Source of the DNA: Monosiga brevicollis MX1
Taxonomy: Eukaryota; Opisthokonta; Choanoflagellata; Craspedida; Salpingoecidae
Assembly (NCBI RefSeq): GCF_000002865.3
Contig: NW_001865041.1
Span: 1,225,478 to 1,289,477 of the forward strand
Length of the DNA stretch: 64,000 nt
Direction of reading: 5' to 3'
The notes under the pieces: model-generated
What the model saw: only the letters and a program-made list of their open reading frames with translations
What the model was told of the DNA's origin: nothing
Database searches by the model: none
Shown: piece after piece, positions 52,228-63,400 of the stretch
Layout of the letters: each line of letters opens with the position of its first letter
Numbering within the stretch: the first letter of the stretch is position 1
Made by a program: the position numbers and the translations under genes

Positions 52228-52277
52228 NNNNNNNNNNNNNNNNNNNNNNNNNNNNNNNNNNNNNNNNNNNNNNNNNN
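52228..52277. other. Assembly gap (50 N) inside a CT repeat
   Basis: Fifty N bases are flanked on the left by TCTCTCT and on the right by about 58 bp of CT repeat (52278-52334). A GA run lies about 100 bp to the left. The round number suggests a gap of unknown true length caused by the repeat. Confidence 0.97.
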
Positions 52278-52281
52278 CTCT

Positions 52282-52337
<56 letters not shown>

Positions 52338-53262
52338 CAGCGGTTGGCTTTTTAGCTTTTGCGCGTGATGTGACACGCGCTCTCGAGGTGCAAGCGAGGC
52401 TTGCGTTTGGTTCATGAGGATGTATGGGCACCACAGTGGTAAGCAGCTGCAAGCTAAGAACGCTTTTGTTTCGCGTTCGGTTATGACCACTACCACGAGC
52501 GGGGGACCCACGATTTGAGCATGTGTATCTTTTCTTTTGTGTGTGCGTGGGTGTGAAACGAAATTCAAACATCCATGACCAGCTGCACTGTCAACCGTTG
52601 GCCATAGACACGAAAACAATGAAATGTGCAACACGCAGCTGGCTGTGATGCAGTTTTTATGTGAAACAAAATTTGACCATAGGAGATCACACTGACCATG
52701 TGGCCTTGCACTCGAGCTTTTGGCGAGTAACGGCTCAAAATCTAACAAGTCTGACATCCGGCCACACTTCAACCTTGAGTTGCTCGACCTGCCGCTTGCG
52801 CAATCGCCATGTTCGCGACACTGTGACACTTGTTTCGCTTTGTTCAAAATGTGTCAAATGACACAATGTGATATAAAGTATGACATTCGACTTTTGGTCG
52901 GTGCTACCATTTGTTATAGCTGGCTCGAACGGGCGATTGGGTTACCAACTGTCAGTCTGACACGTCAGCTTCCCAGGATTCAAGCAAACTGCTTCTCGTT
53001 CGTTCGTTCAAATTCTCTCTCTCTCTCTTCTCTCTCTAGATCTTCTTAAAAGCTGCAGTAAGGGAGCTGGCCCATAAGCTGGCACGCAGATGGCAGCCCA
53101 AGGCACTTGACTAAGAAATCGTCCTTTGCTGTGGTCATTGCAGGAGGAGGACGAGGATTTGAGCGGGCATAGCACCACGACTCGTGGGACGGTCAGAGAC
53201 CGCGCCGCTTTGCTCCACCTCGGCCATCGCCCAAAGGGCACTGGCCAGCTCCACCCGCAGAG

Positions 53263-55852
53263 ATGGCGAGCCGCGCCGGCTTTGCTCTTTTGGCCTTGAT
53301 GGCTGTGGCTGGTGCGTGTACACGGCTGGCGTGCCTGTCGCTTCTGCATTATCATGTATGGTGTAGCCTCTGGCCACTTGGACTGTTTTTTTTTGTCTGG
53401 CTCATCTCGACTGCTGGCTGCTCTCTGGCTGCTTTTTGCCTGCACGCAACCACGAATGCTGGCATGGGCGTTGCCGCGATCCTGTCTCCATCACTCGCCG
53501 GCAGTGCTTGCAGTTGCCGCGGATGAGGCTGCTGATGCCATTGCCAAAGGTGACGCCTTTCTCACCAAGGGTGAATTCACCTCGGCTCTGGACCAATATC
53601 ACTTGGCATGCAGTAAGCAGACCCGAGCCACCGCCGGTGGTTATCTGGCCCTTGTCCCACCCACAACGAGTTCCGACCCTCCCATCTCACGCGTCAAATT
53701 GTATCAATCAGGCAAGGCCCCAGATAACTACTTGGGCTTCTTCAAGCGTGCGACCGTTTACCTGGCGATGGGCCGCTCGCTTCAAGCTACTAAGGATCTG
53801 TCGGATGTCCTCGCGTTGAAGCCCGACTTTGTCCAGGCGCGCAAGCGCCGTGCAGAGCTGTACCTGCGTTTGGGCCAGCTTGATGAGAGCCAAGCGGACT
53901 ACACTGAGCTGGTATGCCAAAACTGCTGAGGCCCCTGACCTCTCCGATGAGCACACTCAGCATCCCTTACCTGGCGCCCGCTGTTGGATGACCATTCAGG
54001 GTGCCACTGAGCATGCAACTGATCTGGCTAAGATTGAGATGGTGCGCCAGCACATGCAGGCTGGCCGTGACGCTGAGGCGGCTGGCGAGTTTGCTGCTGC
54101 CGTTCAACACTTTACAGAAGCTGCCAAGGTCAGCACATACACACACACACACACACGGGCTAATGAAGCGTTGACAGGCATTCCATGTACTCGGTCCTCC
54201 TCCTTGCATCATTCAGCTCACTTGCTCGTTGCCTCAATGCCCGCGTGTGTGATACATGCATGTGCAGGAAGCCAACAGCGATGGCGCGCTTCGCATGCAT
54301 CGTGCCAACTGCCTGATGCAACTGGGGGAAAGCGGCGAAGCCATTGGTGATCTCATGTTAGTGTTTGAAGAGAGCCGCCAAAATCGTGTGCAGAGCCCAT
54401 TGCTCTTGGCGACTTCGACTGACTGTCTGTTCTCTCGCACCGCTTATGCTGTCATCAAATATCCATTCTTGCACCCCTGTGGCCTCACAGGCGTGCCACC
54501 AAGTTGATCAGCGGCAACACCCGTGCTTACTTCTTGCTTTCCAAGCTGTACTACCGCATGGGCGAACGCGCTGATGCCTTGACCAACATCCGCGAGTGTG
54601 TCAAGCTGGATGAAGAGGACAAGGAGTGTTTTGGTTTTTACAAAATGCTAAAGAAGTTCAACAAGGCTATGGACAAGCTTGATGCGGCGTACGAACATAA
54701 GCGGTATGTGGGTTAGCGCACCGAGAACTGCCTGGCAAGAATATGACTTGCGACGCCCTGACTTCACACTCGATCCAAATCCTTGCTGGCAGGTATGCTG
54801 AAGTGTTGCAGCACTTACAAAAGGCGCGGGGCATCGACACCTCCGAACCAGAATACACGCGGCGCTTCCTGAACCTCGAATGCGAGTGCTTTGATAATTT
54901 GCAAAAGCCGGACACAATCGCCGTACGTCAGCCACCCCCCCCCCCCACACACACACACACACACACACACTTCTCACCCCTACCTTACCTGTGGATCCTC
55001 AGACACATTTTCATCTCTCATCCCGCATGAACCGCGTGTGCACTGTCAATGCAGAAATGCAATGAGGCCATCGCTGCAGATCCTCAACATGCCATGAACC
55101 TGGTACACAAGGCCCATGCCTTTGAGCGTAACTCAGATTTTGAAGGCAGTGTGGACCTCCACCAAAAGGCCAAGGAACTGGATGGCGAAAACCGTCAGGT
55201 ATGTGGCGTGGCGCACGGTCTTAGCTCGATGCGCGATCCTCCAGATGGAATCGATCATCAGTTGAATGCCATGCTGTTTGATGACTCTGTGTCAATTCCG
55301 ATGCATCTTAGATCCAAGAGGGCTTGGAACGCGCACAGCGTTTGTTGAAAAACTCCAAGAAGCGTGACTACTACAAGATCTTGGGCGTTCCCCGCAACGC
55401 CAACAAGCGCGCCGTGACCAAGGCCTATCGTCAGCTTGCACAGGAGTGGCACCCTGATAAATTCGAAACGGAGGAAGAAAAGGCCATCGCTGAAAAGCGC
55501 TTCATGGACATTGCTGCCGCCAAAGAGGTGTTGACGGACCCCGAAAAGCGCCGCATGTTTGACAACGGTGCGTTGTTTCCTATCTTTTGCTCATTTGATG
55601 ACACGGCAGTGGCCCACGAGCGCGGGCCTGCTCGAATTTGATGGCTATGGAGTGTGGTGGCCACGGTCCCTCGGTGCCACGACGGGGGTCGCCAGCTCAT
55701 TAACCCTGTCGTGTTCTCGCCTGATATGTGTAGGTGAGGATCCTTTGGATGCGGAGGAGGAACGTGAGCGCGCTTCGCGCGGCCACAATCCGTTTGGCGG
55801 TGGCTTCAACCCTTTTGGTGGTGGCCAGCGCTTCAACTTTAAGTTTCAATAG
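53263..55852 (+). CDS. DNAJC3: P58IPK / DnaJ homolog C3, ER co-chaperone
   Basis: ATG at 53263, stop TAG at 55850-55852. The first three exons are 53263-53311, 53505-53612 and 53712-53911, followed by several more. A signal peptide (MASRAGFALLALMAVAG) leads into TPR repeats: AIAKGDAFLTKGEFTSALDQ, NYLGFFKRATVYLAMGRSLQ, FVQARKRRAELYLRLGQLDE, TRAYFLLSKLYYRMGERADA and CFGFYKMLKKFNKAMDKLD. The C-terminal J domain reads RDYYKILGVPRNANKRAV, with HPD in QEWHPDKFETEEEK and AAAKEVLTDPEKRRMFDNG. It is followed by EDPLDAEEE, a Gly/Phe part (NPFGGGFNPFGGGQRF) and the end NFKFQ. This is the order of human DNAJC3, which sits in the ER lumen, binds unfolded proteins through the TPRs and stimulates BiP through the J domain. 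A CA run lies in two introns (near 54133 and 54950). Confidence 0.94.
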
Positions 55853-56543
55853 TCACATGCTGCGCGCCACAAGAGAATGTGCCGTGAACGCGACAGGGAA
55901 AGGCTCCTGCGACTCTTTTCCATCTTATCATCCTTTTTAAAATCGAATCAGACTTTTGCCTATTTGCAGAGAGAACTAGTGGGTCGGTCGGTCGTTCAAC
56001 TTTGTGTCAAAATCAACACCATTCATTTTGAGCCCTCATTTTGACTAGACTGTGTAAGAAAGACACACAAAGCGCTGTCATGAGAGACTTGCATGCTGAA
56101 GACAAGAAGTGACTCTCAATTTTGTTCCACGACCGACATAAAAATCCAGGCCACACCCATGCCATGTTTTTTTTTGGATCGCACACAAGTGATGTCGGCA
56201 CGAGGATGGTGAAGCAGGAAAGGGGCACTCAAAAGACCGTTCAAGTGACAAGTGCGAAACACGCAGAAAATACTTGAAAATTGCACAAAAAGGAAGAAAA
56301 ATGACGCAAATCTCAAAATTTAATCACAACTCAGGACTACCACACCACACCATGATATTGAGCCAAAGATGCAAAAGCCGAGGCGCTCTACATGGCCGGG
56401 CTCACTCACCACAAAGCTCAGAGAAAAAAAAAACACACCCTTTCCACGAGTCTCAAAAGGAGAAGAAACAAAAAAAACAAATAAGCCCACAGGGCCAGGT
56501 CACATAGGACACATGTTGGGAAGGCATCGCGAACGGACAACAG
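55853..56543. other. Convergent 3' spacer
   Basis: The spacer lies between the stops of P58IPK and the chitinase. It is AT-richer than the coding DNA, with several A runs (56279-56300, 56425-56436, 56467-56483). I see no gene. Confidence 0.5.
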
Positions 56544-59138
56544 CTAGATGTCGCTACTCTCACGACTGAGAAGGTCATCTTCACGCAAATAGAGTCCCTG
56601 GCGCATGTCAGAGCGGCGCGTGTGCACATCCCGATCGAAACGGGAGGAGCGTTGATAGTCCAGGGGCTGTGTATCTGGAGCATACTGCAGCTCAACATCG
56701 CCAGCATCAGCATTCAAGTCCACGCTCTGGTGATTGTCTCGTCGCAGGAGCATGCCACATACAAAGAGCAAGCTGAGAACCACCATGGACGTGATGACAA
56801 GCACAACAATCACACCACGATCTACTTTATCATCGGTTGTATCTTCCACAGGCGGAGCGGGCTCTGCCACGCGCAAGTTGGCACGCAGGGCTTGGGTCAG
56901 CGGAAGGTGGTCCTGGTAGTTGTCCATGTCCAGCGTCCACAGCATAACACCAGCCAGATCCTCTTCCATGACGAGCTGAGCCTTGAAAGCAGCTGTGCGT
57001 GGCGAGTCGTAGCCGACCCACTGTAGGTCGCGATAGGCGTACATGGTGCGGGTCGCGTTGTGGTAGACTGACCGCCAATCGTCGCTGATCTGGAGGTCTT
57101 GAATTTCAAAGTAGGCCAGCAGACCAGCCTCTTTGGTAAAGGCGCCCGGCGCGCTCGCCCCAGTGGCAGGCGCCCCGACGAGCGCATTCCCGGATCGTGC
57201 CAGGGTCCAGCCGCGCCCAAATGCAGCCACACCAACCACGAGCTTGTTGGCTGGTGCACCTTGATTGCGCCAGTAGGACACACCGTCGCGTACGCTGAGG
57301 CCATCCGAGGCGCGCAGGGCTGTATGGGCGCCTGTGACCGTCTCCCAGTCGCCATGTAGGTCGTAGGTCATGAGCAAGATATAATCCACATAGGAATGTA
57401 CGCGTGGGATATCATAGCCTTGGCTGGCGATATACTGAAAGGCATTGACAGCCACCGTAAACACCAGTGGGCTCTTGCCCGTCTTGCTGGCATCCTCGGT
57501 AATGGCCTGACGTAGCTCTCGCAATAAAGTGACATAATTGGCGCGGTCCACTGTTCGCCCACCCGTGGGCTCGTAGCCGGGAAACTGCCAAGACGACCAT
57601 GGGACAAACGGCACGTGAGTGTCAAACAAGAACTGGCAGTGCGTCTGAGCATCAAGTGGTCAGCCAGTGGCGGACCAAATCTTACCTCCCAGTCCAGGTC
57701 AATGCCACCAAAGCCATGGGCGCGCACCCAACTGATGAGATTGCCAACGAAGCGAGCTCGCAGCGCGCCATCCGCGGCAATGGTTGAGAGCAAGCCTGGC
57801 CTCAGGTTGGCACCACCCACACTGAGCAGGGTCGTGATATCAGGATTCACGCGGCGCACCTATGGACGAGGCAGCGGCACCCTGATGATGAGGCGACTCG
57901 ATGGTCCAACAATCATGGCGCGAAACGACGTGCAGCTGGCAAAACACAAAACAACATCCCCTTTGTTTCTTCATGCTGCACACGCGTTACGATTCATCGT
58001 GATGAGGCGTGTCGACTGACCTGCTTATGAAAAAGGCGGTAGTTGCCCAGCTCAGGCTGGTCCATGTTCACGTCGGCGGGGTCGCCTGCACCCACGGCTC
58101 CATTGGCAGCCACTTGGGCAAAGGCGTAAATAAGGTGCGTAAACTGACTGGCGTCAATGTCCTCCATGGCAAAATCCCAGGGTTCAGGCCGATATTGAGC
58201 CCAGTTGGTGACGTATCCAAAGACCACCTTGCAACCAGCACGGTGTTCGCGGGAGCAGTGGGTGGCATTGTCAGCCTCGGGGATCAGCTCGACGTTGCGC
58301 ACCACCTGTAGGTCGCTGCAAGCCCAATATTCGTCGGGGTAGGCGACACCGCTGGTGCACGGCGGCAGTGAGGCATTGATGCCCAATGCATCGAGGTTCA
58401 TAGTAGCGTAGCCTGGGGGTAGGCAACGGTCGGCTCGGACGAAGTACCACTGCAAGACACAGTGCCGGCACTCCAGATCGGATGGAATGTTGAGCAGAAC
58501 ACTGTGTTCTCGCGCATCGCCACCTGCAACGAAAAACCTACGTTCAGGAAAAAGAGACGGCACCGAATGATGTACGAGAGCAAAGGCAGGGGCAAAACAC
58601 AAGCAGGTGAGCTATTGCGGACACACGGCTCAGGGTCCACATGTGATTGATGCCAGCCAGTCAAGACAGACCTTTCACTGTAGCTGAGGTCTAGTCGCAT
58701 GTCCTCGTGGACTTGCAAGAGGTGTGTGTTGAGACAACTTTGCGAGAGGGCGACCGCGTCTAGAGCGGCGTATCCAAGCGTGGTGAGAACAATGTGCGCC
58801 AGTCGCTTTGGGTTGTGCGCATAAGCGCAGCGTAGAGACATCGCGGTGACTGACCTGCACAGATGCGAAACTCAAAGTGTCCGGGGTGACCGTTGCTGCT
58901 GGCGGTCAAAGTCACGGTGGTTCCGGCCAGTACAGCCATCCGCGCTGTGTCCTGCTTGAGGACATCTGATGTATTGACGCCACACAAAGCATGACGTTTC
59001 GTCGTGCTTTCAGTTTCTGTGGCGGGCCAGCCCCCCCCCACAGTTTGTGCCTGGACGACAGCCCGGCCCCCACTGTCAAAGCGTCCATTCCAACTGCTCG
59101 CCACGAACGGCAGATTGAGAGAGACAGAAAGAAGAAAG

Positions 59139-59209
<71 letters not shown>

Positions 59210-59457
59210 GCGTTGAAGGCCCAAAAGAAATAGATAAATCGTCAGAGCGACCTTGATACGAACCTGGTATTGCCAGCGGGCTGCCGTGGGCTCGGTATGA
59301 TGAGCTGCGGGCCGAGCATGGTGCCTGGGGTTGTGCGAATGGCTTGTGAGGTCGTTTGGGCTAGGGCTGGGGTGAGCCAACCCTGAAACAGGAGATGTGA
59401 TAATAACAGCAAGGGGAGCAGCCGGTGAGCCGGCGCCCCATTTCCTTCGTGCAGCAT
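56544..59457 (-). CDS. Membrane-anchored chitinase: chitin-binding/LPMO-like domain fused to GH18
   Basis: Six exons (59457-59264, 59093-58855, 58759-58672, 58537-58021, 57859-57686, 57584-56544) give 750 residues. A signal peptide (HRLLPLLLLSHLLFQGWLTP) ends near residue 33. Residues 45-255 match the LPMO_10/AA15 pattern: LIIPSPR at the start, HALCGV, VLAGTTVTLTASSNGHPGHF with EFRIC, VLLNIPSDLECRHCVLQWYF and EYWACSDLQVV. GH18 runs from about 275: VVFGYVTNWAQY, HLIYAFAQV, TTLLSVGG, then FGGIDLDWE joined across an intron to FPGYEPTGG, with Glu404 as the expected acid, then YVDYILLMTYDLHG, VGVAAFGRGW and GVMLWTLDMD. A membrane helix (VIVVLVITSMVVLSLLFVCG) at about 660-683 and a 66-residue cytosolic tail follow. 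It probably cuts chitin outside the cell, in prey or in its own coat. The first Asp of the GH18 DxxDxDxE motif is Gly here. The copper-binding N-terminal His of true LPMOs is not seen. Confidence 0.9.
59143..59208. repeat. (GA)n microsatellite in chitinase intron 1
   Basis: About 33 GA units with two interruptions (GAAAGA) lie in the intron between 59264 and 59093. On the transcribed strand it is (CT)n, close to the acceptor, and may serve as the polypyrimidine tract. Confidence 0.95.
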
Positions 59458-60460
59458 CTTGGTGACTTCTCGGTGTCACGCATCCAGTTTTGGGTTTGCC
59501 CAATCCTCTGGCCACGGCCACGGCGTTGGCGCACGGGCCGTGGGCAGTGGGCGAGCTGGTGAACGACTCAAGCAATCCGTTTGCCACAACACTGGGGTGT
59601 GTGTTGCACAGCCAAGAGTGTCAGCCAGCGCACTAGCACGGCAGCCTCCAACAGCTGCTTGTGTGGGCGATCGCAAAACATAAAAATCACCGTCAACTGC
59701 ACACTTGACTGCCGCGACCCCTCATAAACGCGGCGTCACCCCCCGAAGCAAAGCCGCCACAATTCCCAGATACCTCAGCGCACCTCAGCACAACCAGGCA
59801 TGCTGACTGCATGCCTGGATCAATCATCAGTCATGCTTGTAAGCACGAAGCAACCATGATTTTGCGGACATAAAAATAGTCCGCCATGTCCTGTATCTGG
59901 GCAACGGCCAGGGAAAGGACTGCTCATGCCGTTCCAGGCCGGCCGCTGGGCTTGGCATGACCACAGCGGGGCAACGGAGTGTGGCGAGCATGCCGTCGCC
60001 CGGTACACCGGCATGCGGATACTTTGCACCGAACAAGGGCGTTTCTTCCACGCTTTCCCCTTGTTTGATTTCGAGCTGGTGGCTTGGCTTATCCATTTTG
60101 GCACTGCAGCATCTGTTGCGCTCTGCAATCCTAAGCAGGAGCGCTTGACGCGCATGTTGTCGCAGTGACCGCTTGATGCACCACCGGTGTAGTTCACCAA
60201 CGGGTACCGTGGTTAGTCGTCGCCTCCATTTGCTGCGCACTGTTCTCAACTGCGTCGCTCTTCTTCCCCTGAACTTCCCCTGATCATCTTCCGTTGCTCC
60301 AATCGCTGGCAGCACCGCAGTGGCACTTGACGACTGCCTGGGCTAGAGCTCAGCAGAGCTTGATCGTCTGCTGCCCTCGCTTTTGAGTGGTCTTTCTATC
60401 TTCTTCTTTTTTTTTTTACAAACCTCTTTCTCTCCACGACGCTGCCTCGGACATTGCACG
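59458..60460. promoter_or_regulatory. Divergent region between chitinase and chitin synthase
   Basis: About 1 kb separates the two start codons. It must contain both promoters and may hold shared control elements. A T-rich tract (60400-60419) lies just upstream of the chitin synthase ATG. Short GCATGCC/GGCATGC motifs recur (near 59802, 59811, 59990, 60010). Open frames here are short, overlap on both strands and have no recognisable content. Confidence 0.5.
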
Positions 60461-63400
60461 ATGGATCGTCGTTCCAGTGCCAGCGCGACGGCTGCCAACA
60501 GCGACGTGGCGGGAGCCAGCGCGCACACCGTCGCCACCCTCTCGGATTTGCCGCAGCCTGAGCGAGCTTCTCTCCGTTATAGCGAGGCACGCAAGCTGCT
60601 CCACAACAAGTCAGCCAACGGCGCCGATTGGGCCCGCTATCACAATGGCTTGGAGGCGGAGGCGGAGGCGGATCAATCTACTCCCTCCATCGAACCAACG
60701 CCCAGTGCCACCAAATCAGACGTGGCAGCACCCCCCGCCTATGCAGAGCCGTCAGCCAAGCCACCAATCCGCCGTACAGGCCCACCACAAGATACGGGCT
60801 ACATCACCAGTGTCGTGACGGGCATCAGCCTCTTCAGCATCCGTGACCGCCTCCTTCGCGACTCTGTGCGGCAAAGTACGCCAGACATGCAAAACCTGAA
60901 GAAAAGCATTGCTCTTTGGGCTGACCCTGAGGCCCCAGAAGTGGTGGGCCAGCCCAGCCTGCCTGGTCTTGGTGTATCCACGGATACGACTACAACCGAA
61001 GCTGAAACCAAGTCGCACGTAGCTTCCTTTGTGAGTCGCGCTACAACCGAAACGCAGACGGACGCCATGCTGCGCCGGGACACCGGTACAGGCGAAGAGT
61101 CAGCCTTGCGCTTCTCAAACAGCACCGACACCGCTGCCGAGGACGACTACGAATGGGACGTGGGGGCCGAGCCCCAGGGATATGAAGGCACCTCCGCTCG
61201 CCGAGCCCCAACCTATCCCGGTGTTGGCAGCCATGCCAAGCCCGCCCCCTCTTCCTCGACCGTTGGCCTTGGTACAGAGGCCAACGACACAACTTTCTAC
61301 CGCCAGCATAGCTTTACAGCAAACCATCGGGCCCGGCCCGGGGCTCACGGGCTGGGGACGCACGGCGTGCCCTACGCAACTGGTAAGAATGCGCAGCCTC
61401 GCGAAAAAAAGTAATATTCTTTGGCTGGGCTTGGCTTGCTTTGTATTGCTCGCTCTTGCCATGCTACACATGTCGTGTTCACATCACGGCTCACCTCGTT
61501 GCACCTGATTCGACCTGCTCGCTTCATGCACCAACAGCCAACTTTGAACAAGCCGACACCGAAGCCACATACATGCACATGCAACCGCGCAACTCCCTCG
61601 TTCGTCAGCGACGCCCACCCGTGCCTGCCCGACCATCGCTCATGAAGAACCAGCACCGCAGCCATGCCAACAAGCCAGCCGCTCAACAAGACACCTCGGG
61701 GATGGAGACTACCGAGGAACTACCAGAAGTTGAAGAGGGTGCTCTTGTGCTGGCCCCGTTTGATCGTCTTCATCATCCCATCACCACTGTTTACTCTCGC
61801 CACACCGACTTTTACCCAACCGCCGGCAAACGCTATTACGGTGAGCTTACACAAGCACCCGCTGCAGCAGCTTGACTTGAAGCGCCGAGGCGGCGGCTTG
61901 GGACGTGCTGGCCCCCTTTTGTTTTCCAACACCTACTCACCTCTTCGCTGGCTTTGTAGTACCTTGGACCACCCAGCAGCGTCGATTGTGCGCCGTGATC
62001 CCCACCTACAACGAGCCGGCCTCGGCTCTTCACCGAACTCTCAACACGTGAGTGGAGCTTGTTCTTGTTCAAGCTCACGTGCAAGCGTCGTGCACTTGAG
62101 GGACGGATGATCCTTATTGTGGTTGTCGTCACCGCCAGTACTTTGTTGGCATCTTCATTTGCGTGCACGTTCTGCTGCCACCTGTCTCTTGCGGGGACAG
62201 TCTCATGATCTAATCCTGGCCTGTCGGCATGGGTTTTCAACTCGTACAGCTTGCATATTCAACTGCCCAAGTTACAAGAACGCGACTTGGATTTCCATGT
62301 GGTCATTGTCATGGACGGCTGGGGCTTTGCTTCTTCATCCATGAAGATGTATCTGCAGTCCATCTTCGACATGCCAGAAAACGTGTTGGATAACGGTCCC
62401 ACATGGTGGGGTGACCTCGACAAGGAATGGCCGGGACGTGAGGTCGAGACATTTGTCGTGCAGCGGGCAGATACTCGCAACTGGCAGTCTGCCTCTGTGC
62501 AGTTTGCCCCCGAGGACGACCCGGCGGCACGTCTCAACCTGACGCTGATTGTGAAGCGCGATAACCGGCGCAAGCATAATACCCTCGAATGGTTTTTCCG
62601 CTCCTTTGCCATTGAGTACGGGGCCGAGTATGGCTTCACAACCGATTGTGGCACACTTTTCGAGCAAGATACCATATTTCATCTGGCTCGGCATCTTGAT
62701 TGCTTCCCGCGTTGCGGCGGCGTCACGGGTCGCCAGCGCGTCATGACGGCCGAACAACAAGGTGACGGCCAGGAAGACGGCTTTGCTTGGTGGATGCGTG
62801 CAGTCCAAGGCTTCGAGTACGAGGCCACCTATGCCGCCTTTGTGGGCGCTTTTTCCGTCACGGGCTTTCTGCCTGTCCTTCCCGGTCCCTGTGGTCTCTT
62901 CAACATGAAGCACCTCAATGGGTCGGGCGTCGACTTTTTCTTTGACAAGGTGAAGCAGGATCCAGACACGGCTGGCTTGCTGCTGGGCAATGGTCTGTTG
63001 GCTGAGGATCGGTTCCTCTCTTACGCCGCGGTAGTGAGCACCGGCAAGCCAACCATCACCGAGTTTGTTCCCGAGTCCATCTTTTACTTTGAGGCCGAAA
63101 CAGATCTCAAGACCTTTGTCGCTCAGCGTCGCCGCTGGAACAACGGTACTCTTGCTTGCTTTATTTGGCTTGCCAAGAACTTGGACTTGGTTCGCAACTC
63201 GCCCCACGGCCTCGTCTTTCGCCTCATGACCCAGTTTCTGATCCTGTGGCAAGTCATTTGGATTACTTTCAGTCTCTTCTCTCCAGCATTCTTCACCGTG
63301 TTGATCCGCCTGGCCACCCGTCACACCTTTCCCGCCAACGAGACGGTGCGTGCCTCATTGCATTGCTTCTTGAGTGCACCCGTGTTCACTTGCCCATGCG

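Larger units (their letters stand above)
50772..53262. other. Divergent spacer with simple repeats and an assembly gap, no supported gene
   Basis: This is the upstream region of both the giant surface protein and P58IPK. A 325-codon minus-strand frame (51971-50994) is open, but part of it is translated minisatellite and it has no recognisable domain. Repeats here are the 16-bp array at 51653-51720, a GA run at 52099-52132, the gap at 52228-52277 and a CT run after it. Confidence 0.45.

Noticed and set aside
57584-57644. Extending the last chitinase exon to an acceptor near 57645
   Set aside because: It would insert about 20 residues after the catalytic DWE; the acceptor at 57585 restores DWE-FPGYEP, the usual GH18 continuation.
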